Below the pieces are notes generated by a model. The model was not told the origin of the DNA, did no database searches, and was given only the letters and a program-made list of their open reading frames with translations. Below, piece by piece: positions 1-5,418 of a stretch of 5,418 nucleotides of DNA (within the stretch, counting starts at the first letter, position 1; each line of letters starts with the position of its first letter). The stretch spans positions 1-5,418 of the forward strand of contig JASFBI010000158.1 in assembly GCA_030149595.1 (NCBI GenBank), given 5' to 3'. The translations under genes were made by a program, and so were the position numbers. The stretch is from Desulfobacterales bacterium. Lineage in GTDB: Bacteria; Desulfobacterota; Desulfobacteria; Desulfobacterales; DAOWNP01.

Positions 1-3000
1 GGGAAGAAAACCCCCAGATTCTTGTGCCAGGTGCGGAGATAATGGTTACTATGCCAGGTGCTTCAGCGTATGAGGTTGAGCAGCTGATAGTTAATCCATT
101 GGAGGGAATGGTTCGTGAGATTAACGGTGTGGATCATACGTTTGCTGTAGCTATGAATTCAGCAGCTTTAATTAAAGTACAGTTTGAAGTTGGTGAGGAT
201 AAAGAGAGATCACTTGTTAAGCTCTATGACAGAATTCAAAAATTTTTATTGAAAAAACCTGTTAATGCCAGTGTACCAGTTATTAGAAGTGTTGATGTTG
301 ATGATGTACCTGTTGTTACAATTACTCTGGCTTCAGAAGTATATGATGGCTATATGCTTAAGCGGCTTGCTGATCGAATGATTGAAAGATTACAAAGTCT
401 TGCTGGTGTTTCTGTTACTTATGTAAAAGGTGGTCTGGACAGGGAAATTCGTATTGAATTGAATCCTGAACGGTTACATGCTTTTGGCATTTCTGGTGAT
501 ACTGCAAAATCTATGATTAGGGCAGCTAATATTGCAGTATCTGCTGGTTCTCTTGTAAATTACGGGAAAAACAGTAAATTATTTATAGATGGCTTTTTAC
601 ATTCAGCAAAAGATGTTTCCAGATTAATCGTTGGTAGTCATCATGGCAAACCTGTTTTTTTAGAAGATATTGCAGATGTTGTTGATGGTCCACCTGAAGA
701 ATATCAACGTTTAAGCCGTTTTGCTTTTGGTCCTGCAGATAAAAATGTTAAATTTGCCCAAATTCCGGAGATGCCTGCTGTAACCCTGGCTATAGCAAAA
801 AAACCTGGTACAAATGCTGTTGTTGTTGCCAGTAATGTTCTTAAGCGTATTGAAAAAATGAAGGCTGCTTTTGTTCCTATTGATGTACATGTGGTTGTAA
901 CAAGAAATGATGGCAGGCGGGCAAATGACAGTGTAAATAAACTTATTGAGCATTTGGGAATAGCACTGGTGTCTGTGTTTATAATTGCAGTTGTATTTTT
1001 AGGTTTTAAAGAAGCGGTAATTGTTGGATTATGTGTACCGCTTATTTTATCTCTTGCACTATTTGCTGATTATTTGTTTGGAATAACTATTAATAGAATT
1101 ACTCTTTTTGCATTAATTCTTGCTCTTGGACTTCTTGTTGATGCTGCTATTGTTGTAATAGAAAATATTCACAGGCATTATATGAATATGGAGAGTGAAG
1201 ATAAATTGCTTACTACAGTTCTTGCTACTAATGAAATAGGCAATCCAACTAATCTTGCCACATTTGCAATTATGGTAGTATTTTTGGCTATGATTGTTTT
1301 GACCGGAATGCCAGGTGCTTTTTTCTTTCCTATAACATTTAATGTTCCTGTTAGTATGGTAGCCTCACTATTAGTTGCGTATATTGTTGCACCGTGGGCA
1401 GCTAACAGATGGATGAAAATAAATCGGCATGTGGAGAGTGAAGATAATATTTCTCAAGACAGGCTAACCCGTATTTATTATGCTTTAATTACACCTGTTC
1501 TTAATTATAGTGGTATTCGGATAGCTATTTTTTCTGTAACAATACTGCTTATAGCAGCAGCAATTATGCAGTTTTCCTGGCAGTTTATACGTCCACAAGG
1601 TGTGTCAGGACCTCGAACGCCTGGTTGTGTAGCTATGGGAATGTTGCCAAAGGATGATGCAAATACCTTTAATATTACTATTGACATGCCTGAATATACT
1701 ACTGTTGAGGTCACAAATCGGGTAGCACGGGATATAGGTAGACTGCTTGGTGAAAATTTGTATGTAGCCAATTATCAAACATGGATAGGAGAGGCAGGGG
1801 TAATAGACTTTAATGGTCTGTTACGGGGAGCTGGTAATAAACAGGGTCCCCACGTAGCTGAAATAAGGGTTAATCTTATGGATAAAAAGGAGCGTAGTAT
1901 AAGTTCCATTACCTTGGCAAAAGGACTCAGACCTGAGTTGCAAAAGATTCAAAAACGCTATCCTAAAAGTCTTATTCAGCTTGTGGAAGATCCCCCAGGT
2001 CCTCCTGTGCAAGCCACAGTTCTGGCAGAAATATATGGATCAGATTCAGAAGTTTTAAGGCAAATCTCCAGGCGGGTAAAAAAAGCGTTTAAGATGACTT
2101 ACGATATGATAGAAGTAAGTGATACAGAAGTGGATGATGTGGAAAAAATCAATGTTATTGTAGATAAGGAAAAGGCTGCATTATCCGGTATTACTACAGG
2201 TCAGGTAGCTCAAGTATTACGCACCTTTGTTGCTGGTGAAGATATTGGACTTATCCATGTTGAAGGTGAAAAAAATCCTGTTCATATAAAAGTGAAGGTT
2301 CCTCGCAGGTTTGAGGTTAATCCAAAAAATCTATCTAATATTTTTTTAACTAATCCCCATGGTAAAAAAATTCCAATATCAGAAATGGTAAAAATAGTTC
2401 GAACATTGCAGGACAGGCCTATTATACATAAGGATTATGAAAGGGTTACTTTTGTTGGGGGTGAACTTGCAGATAGTGCACAAGTATATGCTGTGCTTGA
2501 TTTGAATCAAAGATTGAATAATTTACCAATTGGAAACGGTAAAAAATTACAGACTGGAAATATGACTTTGACAGAGCAAATACCGGATACTATTGATGGA
2601 TATCAGCTGTTTTGGGGAGGAGAGATGCGCATGACACTTGATATTTATCGGGATTTAGGTTATTCACTGTTACTTGCTCTGATATTTATCTATTTTCTTC
2701 TGGTAACTTATTATCGTTCTTTTTCTATCCCCCTTGTGGCAATGTCAGCTGTTCCTCTTGGATTGATAGGTGTTTTCCCAGGACATTATTTAATGGGACA
2801 GATGTTTAGCGGGCCTTCTATTATAGGAATTATTGCTTTATCCGGTACTGTTATACGTAATTCATTATTAATTATAGAATTTGTTCAGGATAACCTGGAA
2901 AAAGGTGTACCATTGTATGAAGCAATTAGAGATGCTGGTGCAGTTCGGTTACGTCCGATTTTTCTTACTACGTTTGCAATTATTGCAGGTACATCTGTAA

Positions 3001-3149
3001 TGTTATCAGATCCTGTATTTGGGGGGTTAGCAGTCTCTTTGATATTTGGAACCATCACTGCTACATTTTTTACAATGATTATTGTACCATCTTTTCTTTA
3101 TTTACTGCTAAAGAATAAAGTTAAAACTGAACAAAAGTCAGAAAAATAA
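1..3149 (+). CDS. RND efflux transporter permease subunit, HAE-like (5' end cut by window edge)
   Basis: Inner-membrane proton-driven pump subunit that normally works with a periplasmic adaptor and an outer-membrane channel; the substrate cannot be read from sequence. The frame is open from the left edge (first full codon at 3). Residues EENPQIL precede the GTG at 24, matching the (R)EEEPQI(V)-VPGA/MPGA stretch just after TM1 in this family, so about 45 residues with TM1 are missing and 24 is not the start. Counting the codon at 24 as residue 1: first porter region about 1-300; TM2-TM6 about 311-458; TM7 about 498-515; second porter/docking region about 525-870, including VEDPPGPPV near 654; TM8-TM12 about 877-1029; then a short lysine-rich tail. 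The TM4 motif reads GLLVDAAIVVIENIHRH (369-385), with Ala374 at the usual second Asp. TM10 has Arg945 at the AcrB Lys940 position, and Thr982 matches AcrB Thr978. It resembles the uncharacterised HAE-type branch more than CzcA/CusA. Adaptor genes are presumably off the left edge. Confidence 0.93.
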   Translation, partial: EENPQILVPGAEIMVTMPGASAYEVEQLIVNPLEGMVREINGVDHTFAVAMNSAALIKVQFEVGEDKERSLVKLYDRIQKFLLKKPVNASVPVIRSVDVDDVPVVTITLASEVYDGYMLKRLADRMIERLQSLAGVSVTYVKGGLDREIRIELNPERLHAFGISGDTAKSMIRAANIAVSAGSLVNYGKNSKLFIDGFLHSAKDVSRLIVGSHHGKPVFLEDIADVVDGPPEEYQRLSRFAFGPADKNVKFAQIPEMPAVTLAIAKKPGTNAVVVASNVLKRIEKMKAAFVPIDVHVVVTRNDGRRANDSVNKLIEHLGIALVSVFIIAVVFLGFKEAVIVGLCVPLILSLALFADYLFGITINRITLFALILALGLLVDAAIVVIENIHRHYMNMESEDKLLTTVLATNEIGNPTNLATFAIMVVFLAMIVLTGMPGAFFFPITFNVPVSMVASLLVAYIVAPWAANRWMKINRHVESEDNISQDRLTRIYYALITPVLNYSGIRIAIFSVTILLIAAAIMQFSWQFIRPQGVSGPRTPGCVAMGMLPKDDANTFNITIDMPEYTTVEVTNRVARDIGRLLGENLYVANYQTWIGEAGVIDFNGLLRGAGNKQGPHVAEIRVNLMDKKERSISSITLAKGLRPELQKIQKRYPKSLIQLVEDPPGPPVQATVLAEIYGSDSEVLRQISRRVKKAFKMTYDMIEVSDTEVDDVEKINVIVDKEKAALSGITTGQVAQVLRTFVAGEDIGLIHVEGEKNPVHIKVKVPRRFEVNPKNLSNIFLTNPHGKKIPISEMVKIVRTLQDRPIIHKDYERVTFVGGELADSAQVYAVLDLNQRLNNLPIGNGKKLQTGNMTLTEQIPDTIDGYQLFWGGEMRMTLDIYRDLGYSLLLALIFIYFLLVTYYRSFSIPLVAMSAVPLGLIGVFPGHYLMGQMFSGPSIIGIIALSGTVIRNSLLIIEFVQDNLEKGVPLYEAIRDAGAVRLRPIFLTTFAIIAGTSVMLSDPVFGGLAVSLIFGTITATFFTMIIVPSFLYLLLKNKVKTEQKSEK

Positions 3150-3179
3150 TCTGTATCAGCAGGTAACTTGTAATGTTCA

Positions 3180-3235
3180 CTTTTACTCATTATATGCGTT
3201 TATTATTGTAGTTGTTTTAGTAAAAGGCTTTTTTT
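3180..3235 (+). terminator. Weak terminator-like inverted repeat after the RND gene
   Basis: CTTTTACT (3180-3187) is exactly complementary to AGTAAAAG (3219-3226). A run of seven T follows two bases later (3229-3235), 31 bases past the RND stop codon. The placement suits an intrinsic terminator. However, the stem has only two G-C pairs and the loop is 31 bases, so stability is doubtful and chance pairing in AT-rich DNA is a real alternative. Confidence 0.25.
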
Positions 3236-3242
3236 GTTAATA

Positions 3243-3273
3243 TTGATTCTTTTTTGAAAATTGTATATACAAT
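3243..3273 (+). promoter_or_regulatory. Candidate sigma-70 promoter of the HIT gene
   Basis: A -35-like TTGATT (3243-3248) is followed after 17 bases by TATACA (3266-3271). TACAAT (3268-3273) is a better -10 match but with 19-base spacing. Transcription would start about 3280, leaving a leader of under 20 bases that carries the ribosome binding site AAGGAG (3282-3287), 10 bases before the ATG at 3298. Together with the 148-base gap from the RND gene, this suggests the HIT gene is transcribed separately. Based on motif matching only. Confidence 0.4.
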
Positions 3274-3274
3274 T
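3259..3274. promoter_or_regulatory. Perfect 16-base palindrome, candidate repressor operator
   Basis: AATTGTATATACAATT is identical to its reverse complement over all 16 bases. It covers the candidate -10 hexamer of the HIT gene, the position at which a dimeric repressor would block RNA polymerase. The TTGT-ATAT-ACAA core resembles operators of GntR-family (HutC-like) regulators, but no regulator gene lies in the window. AT-rich palindromes also arise by chance, so operator function is an inference. Confidence 0.4.
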
Positions 3275-3297
3275 ATTGCTTAAGGAGAAGGTTTTTT

Positions 3298-3633
3298 ATG
3301 GATTGTCTTTTTTGTAAAATTATTTCAGGTGATGTGCCATGTGAGAAAGTTTATGAAGATGAAAACTATTTTGCATTTAATGATATTAATCCCCAAGCAC
3401 CGTTTCATATACTGGTTATACCTAAGAAGCATATAGATAAAATTTCTAAAATGAACAAAAATGATAATGAACTTGTGGGGGGGCTGTTTTTGGCTGCATC
3501 AAAAATATGCAGAGATAAATCTCTTTCAGATTACAGACTGGTTATAAATAACGGAGCAGGTGCAGGGCAGACTGTTTTTCATATCCATCTTCATATTATG
3601 GGAGGGCGTGATATGTCATGGCCTCCTGGATAG
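3298..3633 (+). CDS. hinT: HIT-family purine nucleoside phosphoramidase-like protein (HinT/HINT1 type)
   Basis: Complete 111-residue cytosolic protein of the histidine triad superfamily. HinT/HINT1 enzymes hydrolyse AMP-N-linked phosphoramidates such as adenosine 5'-monophosphoramidate and aminoacyl-adenylates; cellular roles vary. The triad reads FHIHLHIMGGR (94-104), with His95, His97 and His99; His97, the middle one, is the expected nucleophile by comparison with human HINT1. Other family hallmarks are DINPQAPFHILVIPKKHI (29-46), the nucleotide-site segment LVINNGAGAGQTVFH (81-95), and a C-terminus ending WPPG exactly as in HINT1. N-terminal Cys3 and Cys6 with His45 and His95 could form the zinc site known from many bacterial HIT proteins; this is inferred. 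Length fits HinT (about 110-125 residues). The start is supported by AAGGAG 10 bases upstream. The gene stands alone, convergent with the cupin gene. The exact substrate, and hence the symbol, is less certain than the family. Confidence 0.93.
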   Translation: MDCLFCKIISGDVPCEKVYEDENYFAFNDINPQAPFHILVIPKKHIDKISKMNKNDNELVGGLFLAASKICRDKSLSDYRLVINNGAGAGQTVFHIHLHIMGGRDMSWPPG

Positions 3634-3653
3634 AAACTATCTATAGATTTTTT
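3627..3653 (+). terminator. Candidate intrinsic terminator overlapping the HIT stop codon
   Basis: TGGATAG (3627-3633) can pair with CTATCTA (3637-3643), with one G-T pair, around an AAA loop. Four bases later comes a run of six T (3648-3653). The stop codon TAG (3631-3633) lies inside the 5' arm. The stem is short and modest in G-C, so termination may be partial. There is no matching T run for the minus-strand cupin transcript, so it would serve only the HIT gene. Confidence 0.35.
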
Positions 3654-3656
3654 AAA

Positions 3657-4001
3657 TTATGAAGCATTCTTAGGAGTAATACTTAATATAACGAGAGTAC
3701 TGTTTCCTGTGTTTCTTATTTGATGTTCTTCATGTTTTGGAATAAATATTACATAACCTTCAGTAACAGGTATCCAGTTACCGTCATGCAAAATTTCTCC
3801 TTTACCTGCATGGATAAAAATTTCATGTTCCCAGTCATAGAAATACCAGGGAGATGAACCATTTATATTAACTTCAAATATTTGCATAAAACAGTGTTCT
3901 GCTCCGTCGTTTTTTCCTATAACCATGCGGCCGGTTATATTTTTTGCAGTGTCTTCAGTTATGGGTATTGCAGAAGAATCGGTAAAGTGAATTATTTTCA
4001 T
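3657..4001 (-). CDS. Small single-domain cupin, TM1459-like, with altered metal site
   Basis: Complete 114-residue protein with one conserved beta-barrel (cupin_2) domain, about residues 36-110. It resembles Thermotoga maritima TM1459, also about 114 residues, whose metal is held by four His in a PxHxHxWEHE motif plus a downstream His. Here the first motif reads SPWYFYDWEHEIF (50-62): Tyr53 and Tyr55 occupy the first two His positions, while His59 remains. The second motif, IPKHEEHQIRNTG (87-99), keeps His93. GKG (66-68) and the PxxEGYVIFIP region (78-88) fit the barrel. Half the expected metal ligands are therefore absent, and the protein may bind a small molecule without metal, bind metal differently, or be inactive. 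Function is unknown; cupins of this size include isomerases, dioxygenases and sensors. No clear Shine-Dalgarno precedes the ATG at 4001. The gene faces the HIT gene (23-base gap) and diverges from the CoA-transferase. Confidence 0.85.
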   Translation of the reverse strand: MKIIHFTDSSAIPITEDTAKNITGRMVIGKNDGAEHCFMQIFEVNINGSSPWYFYDWEHEIFIHAGKGEILHDGNWIPVTEGYVIFIPKHEEHQIRNTGNSTLVILSITPKNAS

Positions 4002-4062
4002 GGTAAAAATTTTATAATTGTTTTTTTCTATTATTAAAGTAAAATTGATATTTTAGAAAAAT

Positions 4063-4068
4063 ATTATA
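4063..4068 (-). promoter_or_regulatory. Consensus -10 hexamer upstream of the cupin gene
   Basis: Read on the minus strand this is TATAAT, a perfect -10 match 61 bases before the cupin ATG. No convincing -35 hexamer lies 16-18 bases further upstream, and the region is so AT-rich that a chance match is likely. A second TATAAA (4011-4016, minus) sits too close to the start except for a nearly leaderless transcript. Confidence 0.25.
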
Positions 4069-4076
4069 CTTAACAT

Positions 4077-4088
4077 ATAAAGCTTTAT
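4077..4088. repeat. 12-base perfect palindrome in the divergent intergenic region
   Basis: ATAAAGCTTTAT is its own reverse complement and lies between the divergent cupin and CoA-transferase genes, about 50 bases before the CoA-transferase start. With the dyad at 4103-4121 it shares the TAAAG/CTTTA half-site. This could be an operator; the low complexity of the region makes coincidence possible. Confidence 0.3.
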
Positions 4089-4102
4089 TATAAATATCAA
4101 TA

Positions 4103-4121
4103 TAAAGATTTAGTATCTTTA
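4103..4121. repeat. Dyad with 7-base arms just before the CoA-transferase ribosome binding site
   Basis: TAAAGAT (4103-4109) and ATCTTTA (4115-4121) are exact reverse complements around TTAGT. The dyad ends five bases before the GGAG (4127-4130) that sits 5 bases ahead of the ATG at 4136. It could be a protein-binding site in DNA or a weak hairpin in the leader near the ribosome binding site. With one G-C pair per arm, an RNA hairpin would be unstable, so a DNA operator is the likelier of the two. Confidence 0.3.
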
Positions 4122-4135
4122 ATTTAGGAGATTAT

Positions 4136-5418
4136 ATGGAATATAAAAACTGGTTAAAACAGTATTGTAGTGAAAAAATAATAAGTTCTAAAAATGCAGT
4201 GTCAAAAATAAAAAAAGGGAGTCGTGTTTTTATAGGTACAGGTTGTGGAGAACCCCAGGAGCTTATAAGGGCAATGGTTTTAAATCAGAACCTCCAGGAT
4301 ATTATGATATACCAGATGCTCTCTTTGACTTTATCGGGTTATATGAATGATGAATCGTTTTTAAAAAGATTCTCTTTGAAGCTTTTTTTTATAAGCAGGC
4401 CTATGCGTAAAGCAGCGTTTGAGGGAAAAATAGATTATATTCCAGCTTATCTGTCACAAATACCAAAGCTGTTTGCAAGTCATAGAATAGGGCTTGATGT
4501 AGCTCTTATTCAGGTAGGGCCTCCTGATAATTTTGGTTATTGCAGTCTGGGTATTTCAGTGGATATTACAAGGGCAGGTTTTGAAAATGCAGGTATGGTA
4601 ATAGCTCAGGTAAATCCTAATATGCCTAGAACCTGGGGAGGAGATAGTATTGTCCATGTAGATGATATAGATTATCTGGTTTTTCATGAAGAGCCTTTGT
4701 TAGGAGGGCTGACAGATAAACAGGATAATTTTGTTGCAAAACGTATAGGGCATTATGTCTCTCAGCTGGTTGATGATGGAGCAACTATTCAGATAGGTTT
4801 TGGTCAGCTTCCATATGCTATATTAAAGTTTTTAACTGGTAAAAAGGATTTAGGTGTACATACTCAGTTGATTACAGATGGTTTTCTTCCGCTTTTTGAG
4901 AAAAATGTTATTACCAACAGGAAAAAATCAATTTTTCCGGGTCGTGTTGTTACATCTTTGTGTATGGGTACAGAAAAATTATACAGATATATTGATGATA
5001 ATCCTCTCTTTAATTTTTGTTCATCAGAGTTTGTTAATGATCCTACTGTAATAGCACAAAATGATAATCTTGTTTCTATCAGTTCAGCACTTGAAGTTGA
5101 TCTGACAGGGCAGGTATGTACAGATTCTGTTGGATATCTTTTTTACAGCGGTATAGGTGATCAGGTTGATTTTTTAAGGGGAAGTTCCATGTCAAAGGGA
5201 GGCTTTTCAATTATTGCACTTCCTTCAACAGCTCAAAACGGAACTGTATCAAGGATTGTACCCCATTTAAGTGAAGGTGCTGGAGTTGCTACCACAAGGG
5301 GGGATGTGAATTTTGTGGTTACTGAATATGGAATAGCAGAGCTTCAGGGAAAAGGCATTTATCAGAGGGTTATGGAGCTTGCCCAGATAGCTCATCCAAA
5401 ATACAGAGAAGAATTAAT
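4136..5418 (+). CDS. Acetyl-CoA hydrolase / 4-hydroxybutyrate CoA-transferase family protein (3' end cut by window edge)
   Basis: The frame is open for 427 codons from ATG 4136 to the edge without a stop. GGAG (4127-4130) lies 5 bases upstream, and an in-frame stop at 4103 limits any earlier start. Family enzymes move CoA between acyl-CoA and a free acid through a glutamyl-CoA thioester, in the cytosol. The N-terminal domain (about 1-195) shows VFIGTGCGEPQELI (31-44), DVALIQVGPPDNFGYCSLG (121-139) and IAQVNPNMPRTWG (156-168). The C-terminal domain (about 200-427) shows DDGATIQIGFGQLP (213-226), SALEVDLTGQVCTDSVG (317-333), GDQVDFLRG (341-349), GVATTRGDVNFVVTEYGIAE (383-402) and AHPKYREEL (419-427). 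The expected catalytic Glu (Glu238 of Clostridium aminobutyricum 4-hydroxybutyrate CoA-transferase) aligns by eye with Gln244 in GVHTQLITDG (240-249). A plain family member would end within about 10-20 residues past the edge; fusion to a GNAT domain, known in some related proteins, is also possible. The acyl substrate cannot be assigned. Confidence 0.88.
   Translation, partial: MEYKNWLKQYCSEKIISSKNAVSKIKKGSRVFIGTGCGEPQELIRAMVLNQNLQDIMIYQMLSLTLSGYMNDESFLKRFSLKLFFISRPMRKAAFEGKIDYIPAYLSQIPKLFASHRIGLDVALIQVGPPDNFGYCSLGISVDITRAGFENAGMVIAQVNPNMPRTWGGDSIVHVDDIDYLVFHEEPLLGGLTDKQDNFVAKRIGHYVSQLVDDGATIQIGFGQLPYAILKFLTGKKDLGVHTQLITDGFLPLFEKNVITNRKKSIFPGRVVTSLCMGTEKLYRYIDDNPLFNFCSSEFVNDPTVIAQNDNLVSISSALEVDLTGQVCTDSVGYLFYSGIGDQVDFLRGSSMSKGGFSIIALPSTAQNGTVSRIVPHLSEGAGVATTRGDVNFVVTEYGIAELQGKGIYQRVMELAQIAHPKYREEL

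Noticed and set aside
24..26. GTG at 24 as the start of the RND gene
   Set aside because: The frame is open to the left edge, and the residues before it (EENPQIL) match conserved family sequence that follows TM1; the true start lies outside the window.
711..953. Minus-strand open frame of 80 codons
   Set aside because: Lies wholly antisense within the strongly conserved RND coding sequence, with no family resemblance and no ribosome binding site of note.
1505..2012. Two further minus-strand open frames (1505-1771 and 1821-2012)
   Set aside because: Both are antisense to the RND gene and have cysteine- and serine-rich translations without recognisable domains, as expected of shadow frames.
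1..3149. Assignment of the pump to the CzcA/CusA heavy-metal family
   Set aside because: The single Asp in TM4 is CzcA-like, but the TM4 context GLLVDAAIVVIEN, the TM10 IRNS motif and the VEDPPGPPV porter segment fit the HAE-like branch; a metal substrate is not supported.
3639..3648. ATCTATAGAT palindrome after the HIT gene
   Set aside because: It is only 10 bases, overlaps the terminator-like hairpin, and is of a size expected by chance in AT-rich DNA.
4045..4070. TTGATA (4045-4050) and TATACT (4065-4070) as the CoA-transferase promoter
   Set aside because: The spacing is 14 bases, too short for a sigma-70 promoter; no better hexamer pair stood out on the plus strand in this region.
1..5418. 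CRISPR array, tRNA, transposon ends or prophage-like content
   Set aside because: No regularly spaced repeats, cloverleaf sequences, terminal inverted repeats or transposase/integrase genes were seen on either strand.

Overview
This AT-rich window (well under 40% GC by eye, not counted) holds four genes: one cut by the left edge, two complete, and one cut by the right edge. The RND pump implies a Gram-negative cell envelope. The AT-rich codon use and the CoA-transferase type fit an anaerobic bacterium, possibly a low-GC Desulfobacterota-like lineage. That assignment is an inference from remembered family resemblance, not a search. I saw no tRNA, rRNA, CRISPR array, insertion sequence or integrase, so this looks like ordinary chromosome rather than a mobile island.

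Layout. Positions 1-3149 (+) encode nearly all of an RND-superfamily efflux permease; only its N-terminus with TM1 is missing. A 148-base gap follows, with a weak terminator-like repeat and then a promoter whose -10 region lies inside a perfect 16-base palindrome. Positions 3298-3633 (+) encode a complete HIT-family nucleotide-binding hydrolase of the HinT/HINT1 type. It ends 23 bases from the convergent gene at 3657-4001 (-), a small single-domain cupin resembling Thermotoga TM1459. The cupin diverges across a very AT-rich 134-base region, carrying two TAAAG-type dyads, from a CoA-transferase of the 4-hydroxybutyrate/acetyl-CoA hydrolase family. That gene starts at 4136 (+) and is still open at 5418.

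How the genes relate. The four genes do not form an obvious pathway. The pump probably belongs to an operon entering from the left. The HIT gene looks like a single-gene unit with its own promoter and possible operator. The cupin and CoA-transferase share a divergent control region and could be co-regulated, but nothing seen directly shows this.

Main points for a second look. Three of the four proteins differ from their families at functionally central residues. The CoA-transferase has Gln (residue 244) where the catalytic Glu is expected. The cupin has Tyr at two of the four expected metal-binding His positions. The RND pump has Ala in place of the second Asp of the TM4 proton-relay pair. 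Each could be a subfamily trait rather than a defect. No wholly new multi-gene system is evident.
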